From contig NC_085868.1 of NCBI RefSeq assembly GCF_034702125.1, positions 43,042,547-43,106,546 of the forward strand: 64,000 nt of DNA, given 5' to 3'. Of the stretch, positions 12,244 to 24,514 are shown piece by piece (the first letter of the stretch is position 1; the number at the start of each line of letters is the position of its first letter). Both the position numbers and the translations under genes were made by a program. The notes beneath the pieces are model-generated. The model was not told where the DNA came from, did not search any database, and saw nothing but the letters and a program-made list of their open reading frames with translations. Source of the DNA: Engraulis encrasicolus. Taxonomy: Eukaryota; Chordata; Actinopteri; Clupeiformes; Engraulidae.

Positions 12244-12285
12244 TAATACGTTGTGTTGCCGCTCACCGTATAGTATGTAGGCTAC

Positions 12286-12286
<1 letters not shown>

Positions 12287-12378
<92 letters not shown>
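12287..12378. repeat. (GT)n microsatellite interrupted by an element
   Basis: GT array that stops exactly at the left end of the element at 12379. A short GT run resumes at 13644. Confidence 0.96.
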
Positions 12379-12379
<1 letters not shown>

Positions 12380-13643
12380 ATGGCCGTAGCCAGTCATGTG
12401 AAGTAGGCGAGGTCCATGATGCGCGCGCAAAATTTTATTATTAATATAAAATATAAATTAAAAATGAATTCATAAAATAAATAAATATAGGCTACACAGG
12501 CCTATATATAGGGCCCTCCTCTATGAATGTATAGGCCTAATGTGAAATAGTAAGTATGTAGACATGTATAATAATAAATATTTTTCTCCCAATGAAATTA
12601 CACTTCAGCTTTTTTCCTCCAAAGATACAATGATAGCTATCTCTGTAGTGCAAACCACCTAGAGTAAACTACCTGGAGTAAACTTTTTTCTTCCTAGAGT
12701 CGCATCAAACGTTTTGTTTTTATTTAGTTGTTATAGTTCTTCACAAGCGCAGAAGACAAAAGTATATCAACGAGAAAGAAAAGTAGCCTATCCTCCGCGC
12801 TCCTGAGCCATCTGATGCGTCACGGCTATGCAGACACAGTAGTCACGGGAGCCTCTTCAGGTGTGGATATTTTACTGCGATTGACTCTGACGAAGACGTG
12901 GCAACGTCGATAGTCTTAGCACTTGTCCAAATTAACAGGAAAATATCCACACCTGAAGATGTTCCGATGACCTCCTCTGTCAGTGTTTATCACATGCTTT
13001 CCAATTTACAATCAATTACCTTTCACAGATATCCTGCTTTTACCTTTATGCAGCAGCTGATGCAGCAGCTGGCCTTCTTAAAATATTGACTCAAATGGCT
13101 TTTTAAGACACCATAGCCTACTTGTTACGCATGAGCTTTATGTAGGCTATACAACGGTTGGCTTTCTGTTAGCGGAGATCTCACCTAGCGCGGGCTTTCT
13201 GATAGCGGAGATCTCACCAAGCGCGTGCTTAATGGGCGCGTTCGTGACGGCACATTACTGCGCAGGCTGCACACGCACACTTGGTCATTTCAATGCATTT
13301 TTCCAACCAGAAAGCATGGTAATTTTGCTTTGCGCAATGCTCTGTCACGAACGCGACCAAACACTTGCGATGTCGGCTGAGTTGCGTTCTCTCCCACGAG
13401 TCGCACCACTTGCGATATTAATCAATCTTGTTTACTCTCAAAAACAGAACACAAAGGTAAAACTAGAACACATAGCACATGGATGTTAACCACAGTTTGC
13501 AAAGGACGCTTCACAAAGGTTTATAGATGTTTTTGTGTGTTTCAGTTGGTCATATTTGCCGTTAAAATAATAATAATAAAAAAAAACCTCTCACGATAGG
13601 CGAGGTCCGGACCTCGCTAGCCTCAAATGTAACTATGGCCATG
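12379..13643. mobile_element. Non-autonomous hAT-like element (~1.27 kb) in a GT tract
   Basis: Inverted ends: CATGGCCGTAGCCAG at left and the reverse of CTATGGCCATG at right, followed inward on both sides by an AGGCGAGGTCC / GGACCTCGCTAGCC pair. It is inserted between GT repeats, so a GT-type target duplication cannot be told from the repeat. The interior is AT-rich, without transposase, and has a tandem ~37-bp repeat at 13165-13230 (TAGCGGAGATCTCACC twice). The open frame at 12898-13089 looks like chance. Confidence 0.6.
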
Positions 13644-13691
13644 TGTGTGTGTAACGTGTGTGCAACGTGTGTGAATGAGAGTGTGAATGAA

Positions 13692-13810
<119 letters not shown>

Positions 13811-14222
13811 TTAAATGTGAATGTTTGGTCTGGCCTCGATCAATGACACATCTAGAGATTGTTGATGGGAACAACTTGTTGTTTTTCAAACGGTGTCTGT
13901 GACTATTGGCTTTGTCGTCACTTCCTCAAAATCCTGTCTGCTTTGCATCCAAAGATTCAAAGCAAATCAAAACAAATCTCCTGCGTTGTGATTGGTCTGC
14001 CAGATTCAGTGCATTGGGGTATGGTCCGAGGCTAGAACCACTCGCAGGCAAAAATAATGTTGGCCGCTGGCAGGTGGTGCTAGTTTACAAGGCTTGGAAG
14101 TCCAATCAATATTGGCTTGCAGCTGAGGAGGCATGGGCTTTACTGTAAAGTACTCTTCCAAAAAAAAACCTTAATCAGAACTAAGTTAAATTCATGCTCT
14201 TTGTCATCATCCGGAACAGCTC

Positions 14223-14229
14223 ATCTCTC

Positions 14230-14280
<51 letters not shown>

Positions 14281-14281
14281 G

Positions 14282-14342
<61 letters not shown>
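14223..14342. repeat. (CT)n microsatellite in module A
   Basis: 120 bp CT array with three CTGT interruptions. The equivalent tract in the next unit (15059-15086) is only 28 bp. Confidence 0.96.
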
Positions 14343-14347
<5 letters not shown>

Positions 14348-14833
14348 CCTCCACAGATTTTTCTTTTTGACATTTACAGTACACCAAAAAAGAGAATCTA
14401 CAGCCTATCCTCTTATTATTACCATATTCATACCAAATCTGCTCTTCTTTCTTCTGCCTCTTTGCCTCATTGAAAGTACTTGGGTCAGGATGCCTTAACT
14501 TATTTAATCCTTACCCTTTCATGAGGGCAAGAAAGAAAAGGCTATTATTTTGTCACACACTCTCTGCAATCAATACAATCCCCGCTTTCAGGGCAAAAAA
14601 AGGATTGGTCATGGCGATAAGGCCTTCAGACTTGGGGCCAGTGCCAGAGGAATGGGTGGTGTGTGGCTCGGGGAGGAGGATTGCAGATGGACTGTAAAAT
14701 TGATGTTCCTTTGGTTGGAGGGGGCTAGTTTACTACGCTAGGAAGTCCAACCAATATTGGCTTGCATCTGAAAGAGGCATGAGATTTACAGTAAAGTACT
14801 TCCAAAAAAAAACCAAAAACCTTTATCAGACCA

Positions 14834-15013
14834 GTAGCCCCTTAATGCATGCCGTACCATCTGAGGCACGCTGTAGTCATTGAAAGTTTAATTACCATAG
14901 AACTACTCTACTATGACGCAGCACAGTAAAGCATTTAGTAGCCTTTAGTAAAGCATTACGATTTGGTCATTGCCATTCTGGTAACAACAAATGTATAACG
15001 CCGTGTTTTAACG
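14834..15013. mobile_element. MITE with paralogous empty site
   Basis: Begins TAGCCCCTTAATGCATGC and ends GTTTTAACGGGTTAA. The other unit of the tandem array has continuous sequence here (ATCAGAACTAAGTTAAATTC), so this is a post-duplication insertion. An inverted relative lies at 25221-25392. Confidence 0.75.
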
Positions 15014-15644
15014 GGTTAAATTCACACGCTTTGTCATCATCCGGAACAGCTTGTGTATGCTCTCTCTCTCTCTCTCTCTCTCTCTCGCCACAGGTTTTTC
15101 TTGTTGACATTTACAATACACCAAAAAAGAGGCTTATCCTCCTAACATAACCAAATCTGCTCTTCTTTCTTCTACCTCTTTGCCTCATTGAAAGTACTTG
15201 GGTCAGGATGCCTCAACCAAGTTCATCCCTACTACCACGGTCTGCAGCCATAGGCTTTCTTTTGACATTTACATCAAAGAGGAGATTCTCCGGCCTATGT
15301 TCATTACTGTAAGTACCCCTGATCAAACCAAATCCCCTCTTTCCTCTAGCCCTTTCAGAATCATTGAAAGCACTTGGGTCAGGATGCCTTAAATTTATAA
15401 GGGGGTGGGCTGGTGGGCCGACTGTTCAGCTTAAGCCACCATTTCATGAGGGCAAGAAAGAAAAGACTATTATTTTGTCACACACCCGGGGCAATCAATA
15501 CAATCCCTGCTTTCAGAGGCAAAAAAGGATTGGTCATGTTGATAAGGCCTTCAGACTTGGTGGGAGCGGAAGAGGAAGGGGTGGTGTGTGGCTTGGATGG
15601 GAGGATTGCAGATGGGACTGTAAAATTGATGTTCCTTTGAATCA

Positions 15645-16110
15645 CACTTTTTCTGCTGAGCAATGGTAAGCTTATAGGTGGCTTTGCCTGGGGAGGAGGG
15701 TGAGTGGGTGTGTATCAGTCCATCCTAAAATACGAAAGGAGAGCACAGCTTTCACCCCACATGCTACTGTATGCCACATCAGGACTGATTGTTTTGCCAG
15801 AGCTTATTGTTGTTCCAGAGTTGTAAGTTACTGGAAGGTGGTACTTGTTGACCATGTCGTGTTTGGAGCAACAAACAGATGGCACAAAGGATGGAGTTCA
15901 CACAAAGTAATGAAAGGTTAAGTATTTTTTAAACTCTTCTTCTTTTTCTCTCTGCATCTTTCCTTCATGAATGTGTGGCAATGTGTGGCAATGTATTACA
16001 CCGCTGACTTTTATTGTGCATCAGCTAAACGCCTGAGGGAATATTGAAGTGGTTTGTAAGTGAGTGCCATACAGAGATACAGCCAGCCATCATATCGCCC
16101 CTATCTGCTG
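15645..16110. other. No feature recognised
   Basis: Ordinary sequence between the tandem array and the next microsatellite cluster. Confidence 0.5.
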
Positions 16111-16111
16111 C

Positions 16112-16182
16112 GGTGTGTGTGTGTGTGTGCATGCGTGCGTGCATGCGTGCGTGCGCAAGTGTGTATGTTTGTGTGTGTGTGT

Positions 16183-16254
<72 letters not shown>
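16112..16254. repeat. Compound (GT)n(GCGT)n(GT)n(GA)n
   Basis: GT to 16129, GCATGCGT-type repeats to ~16155, GT to 16215, then GA to 16254. Confidence 0.96.
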
Positions 16255-16256
<2 letters not shown>

Positions 16257-16357
16257 CATCTTAAAATCAGGTATAAATCAGTCTGAAGCCCTCAAAAAAA
16301 ACTCTTGATAAACAGCTATCATAAAAAAACAACACAGCATTGGGTGATACCCCCTTA

Positions 16358-16609
<252 letters not shown>

Positions 16610-17029
16610 TCCCTCTCTTTCCAATTTCATCATACGCTTAATGGTCATGGTGGAAAACGCCACACAGTGTCCACAATGAGTTACATACTGTATATTTCAG
16701 AATTTTCAACCCAATATGTCAGGACTTCCCTCTATTGCCGCTGTGTGAAGAGTCACATTGACCCTAGATAAAAAGGCCCAAGCCTCAAAATTTCATCCAG
16801 CCCAACGCCCCCCAATATACCATCACCTATGGCTCCTGTTTCCATTGAGGCAGCAAGTGGTACATGAGAAAGAGATATAGTGAAAATGGTGGAAATTTCA
16901 TTTCTTCTTGGAACTTTGCTGCTCATGGGGGCCCCTGGTGGCCACAGTTTGCTTATGCCTCGTGCCGGCCCTGATTAAACTGCATTGGGTTCGGATTCAT
17001 GTTCGGAGTCGTATTACTATATTGGTATC

Positions 17030-17206
17030 CAGGCTCTAAATTAACTTTTGTTATCACCAGCCAACATGGCTGGTAGATGTTAATCTTACCAGCCAAACAC
17101 ATACTCACTAATGGGTCAAAGTGGCTGGTAAGTTGGTCTTTTCTACCAGCCAATCTGAAGTTTCACCAGCATTTGGCCGGTTGGCTGGTGTTAATTTAGA
17201 GCCCTG
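17030..17206. mobile_element. hAT-like MITE with exact 8-bp TSD
   Basis: TSD TTGGTATC at 17022-17029 and 17207-17214. Ends CAGGCTCTAAATTAAC and GTTAATTTAGAGCCCTG. 177 bp, with repeated CCAGCCA motifs inside. Confidence 0.9.
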
Positions 17207-17352
17207 TTGGTATCCATAGATAAACGGGTTGCAGTTACACTTACTGTACACTGGTTAGGCCTACACTATTTTAAGACTTACAATTGTACTTGGGCCAAAG
17301 TAAAATAAACAAGTATACAATAACAAATGTACGGTATATCCCATGATGAAGG

Positions 17353-17445
17353 TGTTAATTACATTTCACTTAGATGACGCTTTAATTTATTCAAAGCGAC
17401 TTACAGTTAATATTTTTCAGGGTATTGGTATTAGGCCACGGCTGC
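17353..17445 (-). mobile_element. SINE family C, internally deleted
   Basis: Reverse strand: GCAGCCGTGGCCTAATACC joined straight to the L2-type tail (AAGTCGCTTTGAATAAA). The middle with the B box is missing. Confidence 0.6.
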
Positions 17446-17449
17446 CCAA

Positions 17450-18385
17450 TGACACATGACACTCTGCTTTGGCCTTACACTTTGATCACATTAGCTGAAT
17501 GATCCAAACTGAGTTAGGAGGAATCTCAGTTCAGCATGGGCTCTGGTGATAAAACTGCAGACTATTTGTGACTTTTTTCAGTGTGTGGCTCACAAAGGCC
17601 AGAAACACCTCTGCTTCGTTTTGTTTTATAGCCTTATTCCCTCACAAGCCGGGAATCATGGACATGCCCAGGCAACAGAGATATCTTTTGGTTCATGAAC
17701 TAGGGAAAAAAAATCTTTAAAGTGAGATAGACAGAGATTTCTAAAATAACGCAGATCATTGGATAGTTAAGACAATGGAAACTGTGAAGTGTTTCAATCG
17801 ATTGACTTTTTTGACGTGGTACATCTGTCAAAAATAAAGTGGTCTCAGTAAATACCTGCAAGCAGTAATTGCTTTTGAGATGATTTGAACATTTTTTATT
17901 AGACCAGTCTAAACGGTGCCCGAGGGACAGAACAGAATGCTGTTTTTTCCCAATGAAAAGGACCACTATTGATCCTTACCCTACCCACCGAATGAAGCCC
18001 AGGATATGATTTTAGAAACAAAAAAATCATGATTTGTTCAAATAATAGGTTGCACATATTGGTTTTATGTCATCCAGACTGAACCAACCCACTCTTAAAT
18101 AAAAAGATGTAGTCATGGGCATGGTCGTAACTACCATTGAGGACACAGAGGTCATTTCCTCTGTATTTTTTTTAGAAATGTAAAATTTATCTATGATGAA
18201 AATCAATCTATGATCAGCAATGGTAAATTCAGTCTGTATACCCCACCCCCAGTTATCCTCAAGGCAGTAATTAATGACAAAGAACTTAAGAATTTGACTG
18301 AAGAGTTTGAAGCATTGTAAATGTACAGCATGCAGTAGAGCGCGCATTTCACCTCAGTATTTGACAATGTCTTTTTACGGTCCTC
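17450..18385. other. No gene seen
   Basis: Unique-looking AT-rich sequence. No frame longer than ~105 codons and none with recognisable motifs. Confidence 0.5.
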
Positions 18386-18705
18386 GTCAGGGGTAAGTGG
18401 TTAGGGCGTGAGACTTGTAGCCCAAAGGTTGCTGGTTTGATCCCGACCCGCCAGGTTGGTGGGGTGAGTAATTAACCAATGCTTTCCCCCATCCTCCTCC
18501 ATGACTTAGGTACCCTGAGCATGGTACCGTCCCGCTGCACTGCTCCCTTTTGGGCGCCATTGGGGGCTGCCCTCTTGCACAGGTGAGGCATAAATGCAAT
18601 GTTGTTGTGTGCAGTGTGCACTTGTGTGCTGCGGAATGCTGTGCCACAATGACAATGGGAGTTGGAGTTTAGCAGTTCAGCTTCTACTTTCACTTCACTT
18701 CACTG
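18386..18705 (+). mobile_element. tRNA-derived SINE, family A
   Basis: Head GGTTAGGGCGTGAGACTTG and B box GGTTTGATCCC. Body and CACTTCACTTCAC tail as in the 5461 copy. Confidence 0.85.
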
Positions 18706-18780
18706 AAGTGCATTCAACATCAGAGACCTACCCCCGCACTTTCTCTTAGGGAGGTAAACTGCACTTGATTGAACCCCCAC

Positions 18781-18908
18781 TGGTGCATTTCTCAAAGCCA
18801 TAGTTGCTAACTATGTTAGCTATTTTGTTGTTTTCAATGCAATTTCCCTTTGGCAACTACTCAAGTTGCTAACTGGCTAACAACTGCGCTTTCGAGAAAC
18901 GCATTTGA
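18781..18908. mobile_element. Hairpin MITE
   Basis: Inverted arms around GCATTTCTCAAAGCCATAG and GCGCTTTCGAGAAACGC. A 13-base motif TTGATTGAACCCC occurs on both sides (about 18766 and 18905). Confidence 0.55.
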
Positions 18909-18909
18909 T

Positions 18910-19645
18910 TGAACCCCTATTTTTCTCTGGTTCAAGATGTCGCCATGTTGGAAGGCATCTTGAAAAGGGGAGGGTTGATCATGCCTAATTAGGCTCCTTG
19001 ATAGGGAAGATAAAGGGCTAACTGGCTGCTGCCAAAGCGTTAGGTTTCAAACATGGAGGTAGTATAAGAACTGGAGAGAGTGAATAAGTCCCGCCTCCAG
19101 TCATTTCAATGGGAAATGCTAGGCTAGTGAATTCAGCCAAAATTGAACGGTTTTACAGCTTCCAAAATGGAGTTATTTCCGCCGACAGTTTACTAGTTTT
19201 ATCCAATGACGTGCCACCTTACGGACTGACATACGGTCGACCAGAAAGCTGATGCGTGGAGGTGCCCAACCACAGACCTGTAAAGGTCTGTGCGTCCAAC
19301 ACTAAACTCGCGTACCCACCAATCATCATTGAGCGAAGTGGATGTCGGAAATGCGAAAATGGCAAATTGCTAATCGGCGAAGCTAACCAGCCAAATCCTT
19401 CCCCCCTGGTTTCAAACACAGGTGTGCGTTGAAGTGCCAGAGGTCAGTGTCACCACTCCAGCTAGTAATCAGACCCGATTGTACCACCTGAACGACATCT
19501 GACAGCAGCTTAACCACAGGAATCTCTCAACACATGCATTCTCATTTCCCCAATTCTTTCCCCTCTTTAACTGTTGCTCTTTCCTCAGTTTACCCGCCAA
19601 TCCTTCTTCCTTAGGTTTCTGTTCCTCTTTTAGCCCCATCAGCCT
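18910..19645. other. No gene seen
   Basis: Mildly GC-richer sequence, with a short palindrome AGACCTGTAAAGGTCT at ~19276. No credible frame. Confidence 0.4.
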
Positions 19646-19646
19646 G

Positions 19647-19679
19647 TCTGTCTGTCTGTCTGTCTGTCTCTGTCTGTCT
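19647..19679. repeat. (CTGT)n microsatellite
   Basis: About eight CTGT units with one CTCTGT interruption. Confidence 0.95.
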
Positions 19680-19927
19680 ATACTCCACTCTGCTACAATG
19701 TCAACTGTGCTGTCTCTGGTACTGGGACAGAAGCTATAATAGAACTTTTACGACAGAGGCACCACAAGAGCCATCAAAAAGCAGTGCCACATCTCCACGC
19801 TACTCAGGTTTATTCTACAACATAAAAATAAGGTTTCTCCTAAGGTTTCTCCACCAACCATCTCAACTTTCAAACACCTCTCATCTTGGTAGACTACAGC
19901 TCTGAGCCATAATAAGGGCCCTGTAGA

Positions 19928-20157
19928 CAGGGCTAGATGGGGAGAAATAGGGCCTGGGCACTTTTGGCTTAAAAGGGCCCCTCATAATTAGCGTTGCAAA
20001 TCTGACTCACCATTGGCCCCCGCACCCTTGTGGGCCCCTATTTTCAGAAATGTAAAAAATAATAATAAAACAAATTACATTTCTGAAAAAAGGGGCCCAT
20101 GAGGGTGTGGGGCCCACCGGGAAATGCCCGCTATGCCAGATGGCCAGTCCATCCCTG
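19928..20157. mobile_element. hAT-like MITE, family M1, exact 8-bp TSD
   Basis: TSD CCTGTAGA at 19920-19927 and 20158-20165. Begins CAGGGCTAGATGG and ends CCAGTCCATCCCTG. Longest M1 form (230 bp), with GGGCCC blocks and a central A-rich inverted repeat (TTTCAGAAATGT / ACATTTCTGAAA). Confidence 0.9.
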
Positions 20158-20165
20158 CCTGTAGA

Positions 20166-22940
20166 TGCCTTTGACTGTCTCCATGCTTGACTATTACACA
20201 GGAACCCCATGCCTTCCAATGGTCTGGCACTCATTGGCAGCATTGCTAAACACCACCAGTTTGAAAGAAACTTTCCATGTATGCAGAAAAGTAAAAAGTG
20301 CAATAATAATTGGGCCAGCGGGAGCCTTTGTTTTTGTTGAAGTCAGGAGAATTCAAATCTGTTTAAGTGGAGGGGAATAAATTGATAAATAAATCCACTC
20401 TTGTTTTCATGGAGTGAAGTGATGTTTTCGTTTGCACACAACTGCTGGGGGATTTAGAGGAGAAATTTGGAACAATAATTGGGACGTGTGATGATCTGAC
20501 ATGTATGAGGACAGAGGCTCACAGCTATGTCTTAATGTAACTCAAAGTGCAAGTCACACAGGCACAGAGTCTGTCCACTGGGAAAAAATTCTTCCTGAAT
20601 TAGCCCCTCTTTTGGCTTTCATGTTCCACCTCTTTTCATTCTCTTTTTTTCTTTTCCTCCATGTAGATCCCAGATGTTCCTGCATTGCGTTCTGTCATCA
20701 TCTATTACTCAAGCTTACAGCGAGAATGAGGGTTGCCAAATAAAATAACATCGTTATGAGATACAGGAGTGGAGTAAAAAAAAAAGTTTTAAACAATACA
20801 TTATAAAAAAAAATCCTCCTTCTCAATGCATTTTTTATGTGGGTTGTTTAGTTTGGTGTTGGTTGATCTTCTAAAAAACAGTTATACAATATATAGACGA
20901 AAAGGGGTTCAAAGATCCCTGATAATCTATTCTTTTTTTGTTTTGTTTTGTAGGCTATTGTTCACCCAATTAGCACGTCCCGGTACAGTCTGAAGTCATG
21001 TGTCACTGAGATAACTTTGCAATGTGCCAATTGTCTGCTAGATGAACTACTCACTGTATGCCGCCGAGTTAAACACAAGCACAGCTTTCAGGAGTGTTGC
21101 AGAGAGTCAATGCAATGAGCGTTCAGATTTTGTAACACATCAGCAATTAGCAGCAAAGAGTACTGCACATATAGCCTATGCAGTTAGTTCTTCATGAACT
21201 TAATAAAACACTAAGTAATATAGAAAACTGTGGATATGCAGTGATGATGTTGTGAATTACATCATGCAAAATAGGTCAATATTTGCTAGATGCTGAGCAA
21301 TAAAATCTACAAATGTTTAATGCAAAAATGTTCTATTTTCCTCTGACGATGCAATAACATCTGTTTAAGGCTGACTAGGCAAGGCCGTTAAGTCCCTTGT
21401 AGGAAAAAAAAACACATCTACAAAACATACAGAAGAGAGATGATCAGCATAGTAAGGGCAGAAAACAAATCAAACCAAAGATGAACCCTTGGCAACATTG
21501 TAGAGCGGTAGACCAGAAGTGGGTGAAGTGGGTGAATAACAACTGTTTCATCATCCAACACATTGTGTATAAAATATATGCCTAATGCATACAAAAAACA
21601 GAATATGGTCTTAAACTCGTTGTGACCTATAGAGAAGGAAAACTAAAATGGCCAACAATGTGATGAATTAACAATGGATGGTGATCTCCCTCTGCTCCGA
21701 TGGATGCAATGGCATAGAAAAAACTGGGAATGGCAGCAGGTTTGCATCAGCCAAAAAAAAAAAAAAAGATTGAGCGTTTGCCAGCTGATGTGGTTCAATG
21801 GTCTCAGTTAGATGTCAAAAAACACTCAACAAAATACAAAAAAATAAAACAGTAGAACACTGTGCAACTGATCATTTGGAACATGCCAAGGCCTATGAAG
21901 ATGAGCCATCCAAGTACCCTGAGCTCTGGTGTTCCTGTTCCCACTTCCTCTAGGGACAGAGGCTGTGTCTGTGATGTGTTTACTTTGGGCCTAATTCTCA
22001 TGTCTGGCATCCTCCAAAACAAATTTGCAAAAGCATATTAGACAGCACCTGTTTAACCAGGACAACCAGACTGTTATTATAAATTACAGCTGTGAGGTAT
22101 GATATTAGAGCAGGCGAGGAACAGGGTGGTGTGGGGGGAAGCTTGCTTGACTTGTAAAAATGTACCTGAAATCTAACTGTTCTCTTTCAAGGTTGAGCTT
22201 TAAGGTGAGGTTTAACCAGCACTGAAACAGAAAGTGTACTCATATTTTGTCATAATGTGGCTATACTGACAGTTCCTGCCCCATTTTGTAGTACAGTAGA
22301 TCATCTTTTACTCATCACTGACCCTGAGATGTATCCATATAAGCTTTTAGGGTTCAAGTCTTCTGAAAAATAATTTCTTTCAGTGCTACATTGTGCAAGG
22401 AAAAGAAAGAAATCTTAAAAAAAAACATTATGCTTCTGAGTAAAATAAACGTCTAAATAAAAACTCCATCATAAATAAAAGTCCATCAAAAAATAAAAGA
22501 CATTAATCACCCCAGCTGTCTCTTCTACTCAGTTATAAAATTCTGCCTTGCGTGATGGTGTGATGCACAAACCCTGAGCATAGGGTTTCCGACAGTCTGT
22601 TTGGTTTTCATAAAATATCACAGATCCCCTAGAGGAATGGCATGTTTATGGTGTCATGGACTACCCATCTGTCCCTTTTCAGCTTTGAAAAAAGTAAATA
22701 CATGAATAAATTATTAATTTAAGACTTGCAGGCCACTCTTCTCCACCAGACCACCTTCATGGGCTCAGTCGACCACACATGATGGGGCTTTTTGTTGTCT
22801 CTCTCCGTGACACATTTATGTCAACAAACTATAAAATTCAATTAGGTCAACTTAAGTTTGCATTTGATTCAAAACATGTGAGGCTAACCTGAATAAGAAT
22901 GTTTAAGCATGGAGCATTTTCAACTGCACCAGGAGACAAC
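20166..22940. other. Microsatellite-poor stretch, no repeats recognised
   Basis: Longest part of the window without obvious mobile elements or dinucleotide arrays. AT-rich. Apart from the frame at 21804-22022 I see nothing coding. Could be intron, 3' UTR or plain intergenic sequence. Confidence 0.5.
21804..22022 (-). CDS. Unrecognised frame with a membrane-like segment (tentative)
   Basis: The minus-strand frame contains MPDMRIRPKVNTSQT, then PELRVLGWLIFIGLG followed by a Phe/Cys/Ile-rich stretch that could span a membrane, and a stop at 21804. A pyrimidine-containing AG (TTTGTTTTGGAG) sits at its start, so it could be a terminal exon. No family recognised. AT-rich DNA readily gives Phe/Ile-rich frames, so chance is likely. 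Confidence 0.18.
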   Translation of the reverse strand: MFWRMPDMRIRPKVNTSQTQPLSLEEVGTGTPELRVLGWLIFIGLGMFQMISCTVFYCFIFLYFVECFLTSN

Positions 22941-22943
22941 ATG

Positions 22944-23090
22944 CAGGGATGGACTGGTCATCGGGCAGAGCAGGCATTTCCCGTTGGGCCCCGAACCCTC
23001 GGGGGCCCCTATTTTCTGAAAATAGGGGCCCACAAGGGTGCGGGGCCCACTGGGAAATGCCTACTATGCCAGATGGCCAGTCCAGTCCTG
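22944..23090. mobile_element. hAT-like MITE, family M1, short form
   Basis: CAGGGATGGACTGG to CCAGTCCAGTCCTG, almost a pure hairpin (147 bp). No matching 8-bp flanks. Confidence 0.75.
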
Positions 23091-23194
23091 GATGCGAGGC
23101 CGGTCGACAGCTGTAGTCAGTAGGCATCCTAACAGATATGCCGCGCTGGACAGATGCTCAGCTGCAACATCTGTGGCCTCAACAGAAAAACAAA

Positions 23195-23266
23195 TGAATG
23201 TGTGTGCGCGTGCGTAGGTGCGGGCGGGCGGGCTGTCGCGCAGGCGCGCAGGCGCGCAGGCGCACC
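23195..23266. repeat. GC-rich short repeats
   Basis: GCGGGCGG units followed by three GCGCGCAG-type repeats. 23267-23876 otherwise unremarkable. Confidence 0.7.
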
Positions 23267-23876
23267 TTTGTGAGTGTGCACCCTTGTCCATGCAAGCTTG
23301 TGCTGTTGGGATCTCTCAGTATTGGGCTTTACATACAGAGTATGATTTTTTTTTTTAATCAGAATTTGTATTTTAACAGAAATGTGTCCAGTCCATAGCC
23401 AGGGGTAAATAGCATGCAATCCTGCTTTCTGACAAAATATAAGGCCATGGTTTTTTAATTGTACGCTACTTTACAGTATATGCAAATATTTCATTGAAAT
23501 AGTGTTATTGAAAAGTAATTTTAAGAAGAAACAGTATTCCACTGCCTTTAAGAAGACTCCAAGGAGTGGAAATGCTCCATGACAAATGCGCCATGTAATT
23601 ATATTATGTTCATTATCATGAATAATGTGATTGGGCAGCATACATATGTCACTGATGTTATATGGCCTTGTCCTCCTGACCAGCAAAAACCAAACAGATT
23701 TGTGCTCGAGCCAAAATAGTTAAATATTGATGATCCTGAATTATTTAAAGTAATAGCAGGGATGAATAGTTAATGAAATACAATTGTGAAAACTTAAATT
23801 TAAGTCTTGTGTCTTGGGCCAATTGTCACACTGTGTCAGACTTGTCTTGAGTGAATTGTGCATTACAAATTTAGTC

Positions 23877-24238
23877 AAGTCAAGTCAAGTAGGTTTTATT
23901 GTCAATTTCTTTACATGCACTGGTCATACAAAGAATTTGAAATTACATTTCTTGCTTTCCCATACATACATAGACTAATCTAGGTAAGGACATAGACAGT
24001 ATAGACATAGACAGTACTTATACATGGACTTAAGACAGTGTGGACATAGACAGTGCTCATACAGACATTTAAAGTGCAAGACTGGACAACAGAAGACTTG
24101 TAGAGGACATACATTAAGAGGTATTGTTGTGCTTTTGTGCTTTTCCTAAAAAAGTCCTTTATAGCGTTCTGACATGGTAATAGTAGCATTTTGAAGAAAA
24201 ATAAATATTAAAAAGGTCTGTCAAGTACACCAGCAGCA

Positions 24239-24333
<95 letters not shown>

Positions 24334-24478
24334 TGTATGTGTTTAGTGCAGGTAGAAGGTGCGGTGTGCGTCTGTGTGTGTGTTCGTGTGTCTGTGTGTG
24401 TGTGTGTGTGTGTGTGTCAGTGTGTGTCAGTGTGTGTATGTTTGGGTTTAGTGCAGAAAGTGCAGTGTGCTTGTGTGC

Positions 24479-24514
<36 letters not shown>

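Larger units (their letters stand above)
14078..15640. repeat. Diverged tandem array, unit ~650 bp
   Basis: Three modules recur in order. C (AGTCCAATCAATATTGGCTTGCA) is at 14078 and 14726. A (TTTGTCATCATCCGGAACAGC, a CT tract, then TTGACATTTACA and TTGGGTCAGGATGCCT) is at 14185 and 15015, with a third partial copy at ~15237-15395. B (CATGAGGGCAAGAAAGAAAAG) is at 14519 and 15436. Copies differ by substitutions and indels, so the duplication is not recent. Confidence 0.85.

Noticed and set aside
14078..15640. CRISPR-like array
   Set aside because: Units are long, diverged and not regularly spaced, and the genome is eukaryotic. The same holds for the microsatellite arrays.
18781..18920. 13-bp target duplication TTGATTGAACCCC
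   Set aside because: Too long for known MITE classes and not flush with the hairpin ends, so noted only as flanking similarity.
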